DNA of 64,000 nucleotides, from positions 4,569,001 through 4,633,000 of the forward strand of contig NZ_CP118225.1 of the NCBI RefSeq assembly GCF_028768465.1, written 5' to 3'. The notes beneath the pieces are model-generated. The model saw only the letters and a program-made list of their open reading frames with translations. It was not told where the DNA came from and did not search any database. This DNA is from Rhodopirellula sp. P2 (GTDB lineage Bacteria; Planctomycetota; Planctomycetia; Pirellulales; Pirellulaceae). Shown here piece after piece: positions 8,844-16,557 of the stretch (position 1 is its first letter; each line of letters starts with the position of its first letter). Position numbers and translations under genes: made by a program.

Positions 8844-9198
8844 TGAAATCTCCAACGAATGGTGGGGCGAAGGATGCCTGGGGGCTAAGAGTGTAGTCGA
8901 TGCCAAACTTGGCAGGCTGGTCGACGGGCCAATTCGAATGCGGCCGTCCGGGACCGGTCCCCCCAACCATTTTGGCGGTCAGCGAATTGCATTGAATCAA
9001 GGCTTGCCCCCTGGCATGCAGCGGGAATTCGATTGGAAATTTCCTGGGGCCATGGGTGACGCAGTGGCACACGCTTTGGGCTCACCAACTATTGTGGTGA
9101 ATTGCCGCCATGCAACTGCGCTGCGACGATTCCCCGATTCTTGACCCTCGCGGCACCCTCATCGCCCTTCGTTTCTCTGGCATCACTTACCAACGCCC
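8844..9198. other. 355-bp spacer
   Basis: It separates the divergent esterase (minus) and ROK kinase (plus) genes and must carry promoters for both. I see no repeat, hairpin or recognisable small gene. Several short open frames here are shadows with unusual composition. Confidence 0.45.
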
Positions 9199-10242
9199 AT
9201 GAATTTCGCCTCGACCGAGCAACGCGCCAAACACAGCGACCAAACCGAGGGAGATTCGTGGGTTCTTGGGATTGATCTTGGCGGAACCACGATCAAGTTC
9301 GGCCTGTTTCGCGGTGCCCAGCTGATCTGGCGCAACCACATCCGCACGGATGACTTCGAGTCGCCTGAGGCCGCCTTTGAATCTTGTCGTGACAGCGTTC
9401 AGCGAACTCTGGAGGAGTCCTCGCAGTCGCTCGATGACCTGCAAGCGATCGGGTTGGCAATGGCGGGGGTATTGGACCCCAAGGCGGAAGAACTCGCCGA
9501 GACGGCCAATCTCCATCGGTGGCACCAACTGAACTTCCGACAACAGCTGTCCAGTGTCTTTCAAAAGCCGGTCTCGCTGCTCAACGATGCGGATGCCGCC
9601 GCGCTCGCGGAGTCCGCACACGGCCTGTGTCGTGCGGATTCCTTGGTGTTGATGACGCTTGGCACCGGCGTTGGTGGCGGCGTCATTCTGGACGGGCGTC
9701 CCGTCCGCGGCGCCAACGGTTGCGGCGGCGAAATCGGCCATGCGACCATTGAATTCGGGGACGGCGCTCGTCAGTGCGGGTGCGGGTTCCCGGGGCATCT
9801 CGAAGCCTACGCGGGCGCGGGCGGGGTCATTCAAACCGCCCAAGAAACCTTGGCCCGGTCCAGCGCCCACAGCGCTCTACGAAACTTGGATCCAATCACT
9901 CCGCTGTCGATCGCCAATGCGGCGGCTGACGGCGATGCGATCGCGATTGATGTCATTCACCAAACCGGAGTCTTGATCGGACGCGCGATTGCCATGCTCG
10001 CTCACGTGGTCGACCCCGATGTCGTTTTGCTCGGCGGCGCAATGACCTTTGGTGGCCCCGGCACCGACACAGGGAAACGGTTCTTGCAGTCCATCCGCGA
10101 CGAATGTTTTCCACGCACCCTGGTCCAGATCAGCTCCCATCTGAAAATTGAATTTGCGACGCTGGGCAATGACGCCGGGATCGTTGGCGCGGCCCACTAC
10201 GCTCGCCAGGCCCCCGACGCTCGGCAAGCTCTGAATGCGTAG
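9199..10242 (+). CDS. ROK-family sugar kinase (glucokinase / N-acetylglucosamine kinase type)
   Basis: 347 residues. The phosphate-binding motif is GIDLGGTTIKFGLF (about residues 24-37). The catalytic/sugar region includes LLNDADAAALAE and LGTGVGGGVILDG, and a GEIGHATIEF segment follows. The ROK zinc motif is CGCGFPGHLEAYAG. These place it with ATP-dependent hexose or amino-sugar kinases rather than ROK repressors, as there is no N-terminal HTH. It is followed 154 bp later by the deaminase/deacetylase fusion, so it may phosphorylate GlcNAc or GlcN to feed that enzyme. Glucose is an equally possible substrate from sequence alone. It carries an acidic, polar N-terminal extension of about 20 residues. 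Confidence 0.92.
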   Translation: MNFASTEQRAKHSDQTEGDSWVLGIDLGGTTIKFGLFRGAQLIWRNHIRTDDFESPEAAFESCRDSVQRTLEESSQSLDDLQAIGLAMAGVLDPKAEELAETANLHRWHQLNFRQQLSSVFQKPVSLLNDADAAALAESAHGLCRADSLVLMTLGTGVGGGVILDGRPVRGANGCGGEIGHATIEFGDGARQCGCGFPGHLEAYAGAGGVIQTAQETLARSSAHSALRNLDPITPLSIANAAADGDAIAIDVIHQTGVLIGRAIAMLAHVVDPDVVLLGGAMTFGGPGTDTGKRFLQSIRDECFPRTLVQISSHLKIEFATLGNDAGIVGAAHYARQAPDARQALNA

Positions 10243-10396
10243 CAGCCAGACGAATCACACGGTTGTTTTCGAAGGACTCGACGACGCCTAGAATTCGTGG
10301 CGTTCAACAGCGATAAGATAGCTCCTCCTAAACTTCGTTCGCCGCACCTGTTTTCATTGCTGCGGCGTGCCTGAGAAAATGAACCAGAGAAACATC

Positions 10397-12316
10397 ATGT
10401 CTGGAACGGACGCCATCCAACTTGTCCCGCAATCGTCCAAGCAAAAAATTGCTTACCGTGTCTATCCCGAGTCCACTGACGCGAGCGCCGCGATCGCTCG
10501 AGAGATCTCCGACCTCATCCGTGCGCGAGCCGCGGATGCACGGGCGGCGGTCCTAGGACTCGTTGCGGGGTCTTCGCCAGTCAACGTGTACGCGGAACTG
10601 GTCCGGTTGCACCGTGACGAACAGCTCTCGTTCGCCAATGTGATCACGTTCAATTTGGATGAGTACTATCCAATGCATCCGGATTGCTTGCAGAGTCATG
10701 CGAGGTTCATGCACGAACATCTGTTCGATCATGTCGACATTCGTCCAGAGAACATTCATCTTCCCGATGGGACCCAGCCCACCGAGTGCATCTCTGAAAC
10801 CTGCCTCGCGTACGAGCGGCAAATGGAAGACGCCGGTGGGATCGACATTCAGCTGCTCGGCATCGGGCGAACCGGACACATCGGGTTCAATGAACCAGGC
10901 TCCGGCACCGAATCCCGCACACGCATGATCACTCTGGATGGGATGACCCGAATCGATTCCGCCAGCCATTTCTTTGGCGTTGAGAACGTGCCTCGACGTG
11001 CCATCACGATGGGCGTCGGCACAATTCTGCAGGCCCGCAAGATCTTTCTGCTTGCCTTTGGAGAAGGCAAGTCCTCGATCATCGCTCGAACGATCGAAGG
11101 GGAACTCGCGCCCACGGTTCCTGCCACATCTCTGCAAGGGCATCCGGACGCCGAGTTGGTCCTGGACCGCGCCGCGGCTGCCAAACTGACCGTCATTCAG
11201 TCTCCCTGGTTGGTCGACCGCATCACGTGGGACGACACCATGGTGCGTCGGGCGGTGATCGACCTCTCGCAGAAACTGCAAAAGCCCGTGTTGATGCTGG
11301 TCGACGGTGACTACAACGAGAACGGGTTGCAGGATCTCTTGGCAGAGTATGGCTCCGCTTACGAAATCAATCTGCGTGTCTTCCGCCATCTCCAAAGCAC
11401 AATCACCGGATGGCCTGCCGGCAAGCCCAACCAACCCGATGTCATCTTCCCGAAGCGGATCGTCTTGTTTTCGCCTCATCCCGATGACGATGTGATTTCA
11501 ATGGGAGGCACCCTGACGCGGCTCGCCGACCAAGGCCACGAAGTTCACGTTGCGTATCAGACGTCTGGCAACATCGCGGTGTTTGATGGCGATGCCATTC
11601 GCTTTGCCAAATTCGCCCGTGAGTTCTGCAAGGAGTTCGACCTCTTGACTCCGCCCGTTGTAGAGCTGACGAAACGCATGATCGAGTTCCTCGGCGAGAA
11701 AGATGCAGGGGAAGTTGATATCCCCGAGATGCAACGACTCAAAGGATTGATTCGCCGCGGCGAAGCTGAAGAAGGTGCGATCGTGTGCGGTGTTCCTGCC
11801 GAGCGTTTGCATTTCCTCGAACTGCCGTTCTACGAAACCGGGGTGGTTCGCAAGAAACCGATCAGCGAAGCAGACATTCAGATCACGGTCGAGCTGCTTC
11901 GCGAAGTCAAGCCGCATCAAATCTATGCCGCCGGGGATCTCAGTGACCCGCACGGAACTCACCGCACCTGCCTCGAGATTTTGTTGGCGGCGGTTGAGCA
12001 GTGCCAAGAGGATGACTGGATGAAGGAATGCGTGGTGTGGCTCTATCGCGGAGCGTGGCAGGAATGGGCGCCCCATGAAATCGAGATGGCCGTGCCGCTG
12101 AGCCCTCAAGAGGTCGATCGCAAGCGAACCGCCATTTTCAAACACGAATCACAGAAGGACCGAGCGCTCTTCCCTGGAGCTGATGCCCGCGAATTCTGGC
12201 AGCGAGCCGAAGCTCGCAATGCACACACCGCCCGAACCTACGACCAACTTGGTTTGGCCCAGTACCAAGCCATCGAAGGTTTCGTGCAATACAAACCTCG
12301 CCGCTCCCTTTCATAA
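10397..12316 (+). CDS. nagB: Bifunctional NagB-like glucosamine-6-phosphate deaminase fused to PIG-L deacetylase
   Basis: 639 residues from the ATG at 10397; ATG 10379 and GTG 10367 are also in frame. The N-terminal half (about 20-270) is a NagB/RpiA-fold deaminase: FNLDEYYPM, LLGIGRTGHIGFNEPGSG and ATSLQGHPDAELVLD. The C-terminal half (about 360-620) is a PIG-L/LmbE zinc deacetylase with FSPHPDDDVISMGGTL and the late DPHGTHR motif. Together they could deacetylate an N-acetylated amino sugar and deaminate GlcN-6-P to fructose-6-P. The residue equal to catalytic Asp141 of E. coli NagB (in N-D-G-H) is Thr here (R-T-G-H). I recall the same RTGH in other fused NagB/PIG-L proteins, so it looks like a class trait rather than damage. 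Likely cytoplasmic and an operon partner of the ROK kinase. Confidence 0.92.
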   Translation: MSGTDAIQLVPQSSKQKIAYRVYPESTDASAAIAREISDLIRARAADARAAVLGLVAGSSPVNVYAELVRLHRDEQLSFANVITFNLDEYYPMHPDCLQSHARFMHEHLFDHVDIRPENIHLPDGTQPTECISETCLAYERQMEDAGGIDIQLLGIGRTGHIGFNEPGSGTESRTRMITLDGMTRIDSASHFFGVENVPRRAITMGVGTILQARKIFLLAFGEGKSSIIARTIEGELAPTVPATSLQGHPDAELVLDRAAAAKLTVIQSPWLVDRITWDDTMVRRAVIDLSQKLQKPVLMLVDGDYNENGLQDLLAEYGSAYEINLRVFRHLQSTITGWPAGKPNQPDVIFPKRIVLFSPHPDDDVISMGGTLTRLADQGHEVHVAYQTSGNIAVFDGDAIRFAKFAREFCKEFDLLTPPVVELTKRMIEFLGEKDAGEVDIPEMQRLKGLIRRGEAEEGAIVCGVPAERLHFLELPFYETGVVRKKPISEADIQITVELLREVKPHQIYAAGDLSDPHGTHRTCLEILLAAVEQCQEDDWMKECVVWLYRGAWQEWAPHEIEMAVPLSPQEVDRKRTAIFKHESQKDRALFPGADAREFWQRAEARNAHTARTYDQLGLAQYQAIEGFVQYKPRRSLS

Positions 12317-12606
12317 ACAACGCCGCATCGGCAGTGTCTCTGCTCGCCCCCGGAATCAGTGGCCGAGGCGTCCCGCCGAAGAATGAATTCACCCTTCCTT
12401 GATCGCGTCACTTTCTCCAGCACAACGTGACATGTTTGGAAGACGTTGCGTGAAGGCCGAGTGCACCAACACCGGCAACGATCAAGATGACGTGGAACGA
12501 TGAAGTGAAGCCGAGAATTGGTCGCCATGTTCGCGTACACTTGCCCGACGTTCTTCCGTTCGTGGTGATGTTTACTGTATTGGCCCACAAGAACATCGAG
12601 TGCAGC

Positions 12607-13119
12607 ATGAAGCGAGTTCATTTTTCCCTGCGTCATCTCATGCTGGCGGTTGCTTTTGTAGCCGCGCCCCTTGGAGTCGTTGCCTGGAATTCGAGTTGGT
12701 CGCAAAAGCTGGGGGATCTTGAAGAGCGTCTGGCTGAGACGGAACGGATCCTGAATGAGGTGGCCATGCCGCGGTATCCGAGCGCGCGTGTCGTCGTGAC
12801 CATGCCGGATGGTCAGCAAGGAGCAAGCCCACTGTTGCCGTTGACATCTGCTCCATTTGAGAATCACGACCGCCGAACGATGACTCATTGGTCGGGGCCA
12901 AAGGAATGGGGCAACGCATCGTCTGGAGGCTATTTTTGGCGATACATTGGCTCAGAGGGTGATCGAGACATTTACGAATTTGTTGTCGTTTTTGGGCAGC
13001 GGTTGCCTGCAGAGCCAGACGAGCGAGCCAATTCCGCAGTTGTTCAATACGTTTCGTTTCGAAATGCTCCTCTGAGTGTCTTTGCCAAACACGGATTTGC
13101 GATTGCGATTGCCCCGTGA
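12607..13119 (+). CDS. Membrane-anchored protein of unknown function
   Basis: 170 residues from the ATG at 12607 (MKRVHFSLRHLM); upstream in-frame codons lack conserved character. The N-terminus FSLRHLMLAVAFVAAPLGVVAW is one membrane segment of a type very common in planctomycetes (FSLRxLL anchors). A short helical, probably coiled part follows (SQKLGDLEERLAETERILNEV), then a soluble domain with no match I know. The soluble part would face the periplasm. The gene sits alone after the amino-sugar pair, separated by 290 bp in which I see nothing. Confidence 0.7.
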   Translation: MKRVHFSLRHLMLAVAFVAAPLGVVAWNSSWSQKLGDLEERLAETERILNEVAMPRYPSARVVVTMPDGQQGASPLLPLTSAPFENHDRRTMTHWSGPKEWGNASSGGYFWRYIGSEGDRDIYEFVVVFGQRLPAEPDERANSAVVQYVSFRNAPLSVFAKHGFAIAIAP

Positions 13120-13479
13120 CTCAGATCGAGCAACAGAACCTTGGAGGGAACCGCAGACGTCAATCGCGAGGTTGAGGAAAGCCAGTTCTTTCGACGGCGA
13201 GATGCTTCGTCCCCTTGCCACGCCGAATCGACCATACGCGTTGCTCACGATTCAGGCTTTGACAATCGCTTGCCCGCAGGGCGGTGAAACGATGCTACGA
13301 TGGACAAACTATCCTGGCGATCGTGAACTTTTCTGTCCTCATGGCGGACATGTGTCGGCGTCCTTCGAGACGGAGGCCTGCTCTGCGATGTCCCCGCTTC
13401 GGGCTTGCGGCCGTTTTCAGATGGCAACTCAACCCTCCCGTCTCGATGATCGAAAACGTTCGCCAACCAAGAGCAAAAC
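13120..13479. other. 360-bp spacer
   Basis: No gene is recognised. A perfect TTGACA occurs at 13259-13264, but the hexamer 17 bases downstream (CGGTGA) is a poor -10 box, so I do not call a promoter. The spacer precedes a secreted-protein gene in the same direction. Confidence 0.4.
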
Positions 13480-14127
13480 ATGAACGCACGAAACCAGAAA
13501 CATCGCTACCCGCCGACTCTCTCGGCTCATTGCATCCCGCTCGGTGCTTTCGTTGTTCTCACAGGCGTTTTCTTTTCGGGCAACGTTCCAGCGGATGAAC
13601 CTGCCGGGCCCATTGCCCCCGGGACGACGGATCTGGTGTTTGCCGAACCCTCGGAAAGTCCGACCAAGACAGATCAACCGATGCCAGAAAAGGAGTCCGT
13701 GGTCCCGGTGTTGGGCGAGAAGGTTGCGGCGGCACGCGCCGGAGAGGAATCAACGATTCCGCCTCCAGCGATCCAAGAGGGGGTCATCCGCATCAAGGTT
13801 CAGGGCTCCTATGAGGTGACGATGGGCCGTGTCGGCGTGGTGCGGGGCGAGGGCACGACCACACTCGAATTGGATGGAGCACAACTTGACCGACTGTTTC
13901 ATGAGTTAGAAGACTTGTTTGGCGGATCAGAACTTGTCCGGCGGGACATCGTCGACCGTTTCATTTCATTGCCGTCTACCATACGTTCAACGAACGAAAC
14001 GCTCAGAATGCTGTCGGATCCTGAAACTCAACAGGCACTTCGGCAGGTTGAATCCCTGCTTCGCTTGTTGCCCAAGACAACCAGTCATGCTGAACGTCCG
14101 CTCGAGGCTCATGCAAACGAAGAATAG
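13480..14127 (+). CDS. Secreted hypothetical protein
   Basis: 215 residues. A signal peptide is evident at about residues 18-38 (IPLGAFVVLTGVFFSGNVPADEP). A Pro/Glu-rich low-complexity linker follows (about 40-95). The compact C-terminal region contains VIRIKVQGSYEVTMGRVGVVRGEGTTTLELDG and a helical LDRLFHELEDLFGG. No family is recognised. The extended strand-rich segment suggests a small beta domain. The ATG is immediately after AAAAC with little Shine-Dalgarno signal. The downstream neighbour on the same strand is a small membrane protein, so a loose envelope cluster is possible. Confidence 0.65.
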   Translation: MNARNQKHRYPPTLSAHCIPLGAFVVLTGVFFSGNVPADEPAGPIAPGTTDLVFAEPSESPTKTDQPMPEKESVVPVLGEKVAAARAGEESTIPPPAIQEGVIRIKVQGSYEVTMGRVGVVRGEGTTTLELDGAQLDRLFHELEDLFGGSELVRRDIVDRFISLPSTIRSTNETLRMLSDPETQQALRQVESLLRLLPKTTSHAERPLEAHANEE

Positions 14128-14330
14128 ACGGCTGGTTTTGATTGCGATCCAGTCTCACCGGCAAGCTGGTCAACCATTTCAGGCACCGAAACCGGGGCTG
14201 CTGGAATGATCGGCAGCGACTCGCCAGCGTTTGTCTTTCCGGCTGTTCGCTTCGCTGCCCGCTGTTGGGCAACGTTCTCCGACTGGCTTGGCAGTCAAGA
14301 GCATACCGATTTGAAGGAACGCCCCTCACA

Positions 14331-14699
14331 ATGAACGCTCGACCTGCCCCCTCGCTCTGGACGATCTTTGCTGTGGCCGCTGCACTTTGGTTGATCGCCC
14401 GATTGATTGCGTACGCAAATGGCCGCTCCAATGAAGAAAAGCGAATCCGTGGCCTGTTTGTTCCTGAGTGGATTGCGGCGTTCTACGTGGCTCTTGGGCT
14501 TTATGGTTTCTATGCCTACGACAACGTCAACACTCCCTTTCCACCTGCCTTGACGTTGCCAGCATTCTCGTTGGTCATCGGACCGATCGTCGGACTGATT
14601 CACGGGACCCTTTTGCTGCGTGCTCGCAAGCCGACGACGGATAATCCGGTCATTCGAAACACGATGCCCGAGGACGGGAACCCGTACCGTTCTCCTTGA
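14331..14699 (+). CDS. Small membrane protein ending in NPYRSP
   Basis: 122 residues from the ATG at 14331; the longer open frame starting at 14142 adds sequence without membrane-protein character. Three likely transmembrane helices: SLWTIFAVAAALWLIARLIAY, WIAAFYVALGLYGFYAY and FSLVIGPIVGLIHGTLLL. The C-terminus is EDGNPYRSP, the same hexapeptide that opens the protein at 22540. Such NPYxSP tags recur in Rhodopirellula membrane proteins, in my recollection. Function unknown. Confidence 0.65.
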   Translation: MNARPAPSLWTIFAVAAALWLIARLIAYANGRSNEEKRIRGLFVPEWIAAFYVALGLYGFYAYDNVNTPFPPALTLPAFSLVIGPIVGLIHGTLLLRARKPTTDNPVIRNTMPEDGNPYRSP

Positions 14700-14941
14700 C
14701 CATGAGGACGGGGAACCACAACGGCACGGTGAGGACAGACGTTGCGAGTCGACTGACTTGGGGCATGTCGACATTTGTACAATCGGCGGCCCTTGTCGTC
14801 CGGACGTTTCGATTACCGGGCAGAGAGTGATGCAAGAGAAGGCGGCTTGCAAGTGTCTTGAGAATGGAAGACCAAGCGTCTGCATCGATTGAACACCAAC
14901 GTCATTTGGATGAATCAAAGTATCTCAAGGGAGAATCAAAC

Positions 14942-15445
14942 ATGATTGCTCGGCAGTTTATCGCCATTGCATTCGCACTGTGGCTATCGATCGTGCTTCA
15001 AGCGGACGAATTTCATGTTAACGGGACCGGTGACGTATTCACTGTCACGGCTGAAACACTCGCCAAGACACCCCAGTGGGACCCGCTGGTTTCGGAGTGT
15101 CCAGTCTCGGTGGCGTCAGCAATCAAAGTCGCGCGAGAGTATCACGACAAAGCGATTCCAGAGGGTCGCACCACATTTCATGCGTGGCAGCTTGCAGGTG
15201 CAACGCTCGTTCGTCATGAAGGTGGACACTGGTATTGGATCGTGCAGTATCGTGGGCTGTTTGATCCACAATTTGCTCCATCGAAAGACGGATCATTGAC
15301 CGGCGGTTACACCTACAAGGGTGAGAAGACCCGATACAATCGCTACCCCGTTCTGCTGGACGGTCGTCTTGCACCGGTGCGTCTCGCCCGCCCGCCGCTT
15401 CCCGCTGCGATCAAAGAAGTCAAGGACGTGACGGATGGAGGTTAG
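14942..15445 (+). CDS. Secreted hypothetical protein
   Basis: 167 residues. The ATG at 14942 is chosen because AGGGAG lies about ten bases upstream and a signal peptide follows directly (MIARQFIAIAFALWLSIVLQADE). The mature part carries a helical region (VASAIKVAREYHDKAI) and a strand-rich core ending HWYWIVQYRG, which resembles PepSY-like inhibitory or binding domains in size and layout. That resemblance is weak. The C-terminus is basic and Pro-rich. Likely periplasmic. It is followed by a long repeat-bearing spacer. Confidence 0.6.
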   Translation: MIARQFIAIAFALWLSIVLQADEFHVNGTGDVFTVTAETLAKTPQWDPLVSECPVSVASAIKVAREYHDKAIPEGRTTFHAWQLAGATLVRHEGGHWYWIVQYRGLFDPQFAPSKDGSLTGGYTYKGEKTRYNRYPVLLDGRLAPVRLARPPLPAAIKEVKDVTDGG

Positions 15446-15465
15446 ACAGAGCATTGCACGCTAAG

Positions 15466-15572
15466 CATGTCGGCAGGAATGATCGGGCAAAACCATGTGA
15501 GCCGTTTGGGCGTTTGCCCCGGTTGTACGTGGGAGCAACGACGCCACCCAAAACATTCAAAATGCTGAAAGA
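15466..15572. repeat. Dispersed intergenic repeat, family 1 (copy B)
   Basis: Nearly identical to copy A at 2641-2748: GTCGGCAGGAATGATC, then CATGTGAGCCGTTTGGGCGT, then CCCCGGTTGTACGTGGGAGC, with the tail ACATTCAAAATGCTGA matching copy A's tail. Both copies sit just downstream of plus-strand secreted-protein genes. Both carry only the left arm of the palindrome seen whole at 54.1 kb. Confidence 0.85.
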
Positions 15573-15734
15573 CTCCTGCCGCACTGCTTCGTGAGGGACT
15601 GAGCTTTTGCAAGTGGATGATCAAACTCGGCCGTTTTGTTCGCGTGTGCCTGATATGCGATGGCAAGACTTCTCACATCGTTGTCCCCAATCATTCCTGC
15701 AGCAATCTGCTTGGGAAGATGCTGCTAAGCAACG

Positions 15735-15831
15735 CGTGAACAACAAGTGACGATGTTAGCGGTGTGGCGCAAGCCGCCCGGTGAGGAACCGGAGGGCTCG
15801 CGCCCTTCCGCTACGTCACTTGTTGTTCACG
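15735..15831. repeat. Long perfect inverted repeat (18-bp outer arms, inner arms)
   Basis: Outer arms CGTGAACAACAAGTGACG (15735-15752) and its exact complement (15814-15831). Inside lie further complementary parts (TTAGCGG/CCGCTA and GGCGCAAGCC/GGGCTCGCGCC), so the RNA or single-stranded DNA would fold into one long stem. It resembles a repeat family I associate with Rhodopirellula spacers. It could act as a bidirectional terminator or recombination substrate; there is no T-run. The other parts of 15573-15945 show nothing. Confidence 0.85.
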
Positions 15832-15945
15832 TGGTCCTAACCTGGCACAAACTTCGTTCCTTGCCCACCCAAAAGCGTTGGTTTGATAGGCGCGATTGTG
15901 GGACGCAATGGCGCCCACTTTGGCAGGAAGGCAACCGCGATTCGA

Positions 15946-16155
15946 ATGAAGTCGATGATTCTATTGTCGATTGGAGGCGTGTTGTGCGGGGTCGCGGTAG
16001 CCGTTTTCGTAAGCTTGACAGTCATCAGCAACACGGGCATCGTCATCTTACTCGGAGTGACTTGGATGGTCTGCACGATTGCCGGGGCTTTGCTCTGCGC
16101 GGCTGGCATTGCCGTGGCGCTGATGGGCATTCCACTCTCGGAAGCGTCCTTGTGA
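15946..16155 (+). CDS. Possible small two-helix membrane protein
   Basis: 69 residues from the ATG at 15946; a TTG at 15883 would extend it by 21 residues of glycine/basic sequence. Two hydrophobic segments are seen: MILLSIGGVLCGVAVAVFVSLTVI and IVILLGVTWMVCTIAGALLCAAGIAVALM. The composition is that of a real membrane hairpin rather than a shadow. No family is recognised and no convincing ribosome-binding site is present, so this is tentative. Confidence 0.4.
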   Translation: MKSMILLSIGGVLCGVAVAVFVSLTVISNTGIVILLGVTWMVCTIAGALLCAAGIAVALMGIPLSEASL

Positions 16156-16557
16156 TTCATTCCAAGGGTCAGGGTCTTCGTTTGCTCGACCCGCCGCGAC
16201 GTTCGCGATGGACACCGTTTATCCAAAGTGATTTGCACACCTGGTCTCTCGCTTGTCCGTGCCGGTTGACGCCGAACATTCCGAGTTTGAACTTCTCTTC
16301 TTCCGCAGCATTCCAGGTCGCTCAGCAGGGAGGCAGGAATGAGTGGGCGGAACCCCAGCAGACGCTTGCGTGTAGCTTGGGGCAGCCTGTCATTGCGGCG
16401 GGCGATTGGACCAAGGTGGGAAAAGTTCAATTCGCTTGCGGAGTGGAGGCACCGGCCTGGAAACATTTACCACCGACGAGATCGAGTATCCTGACCGGAC
16501 TGTTGGCGTGTTTAGTCGGCGATGTTTTCTGGGTACTGACCGTTCTTGAGGGGTTTC
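16156..16557. other. 402-bp spacer before the PVC cytochrome operon
   Basis: Contains a diverged piece (about 16322-16347, CTCAGCAGGGAGGCAGGAATGAG) that resembles the left edge of repeat family 1. No coding sequence is recognised. The operon promoter should lie here, but no clear boxes are seen. Confidence 0.4.

Noticed and set aside
13259..13287. TTGACA with a possible -10 box
   Set aside because: The hexamer at the right spacing (CGGTGA) is too far from consensus.
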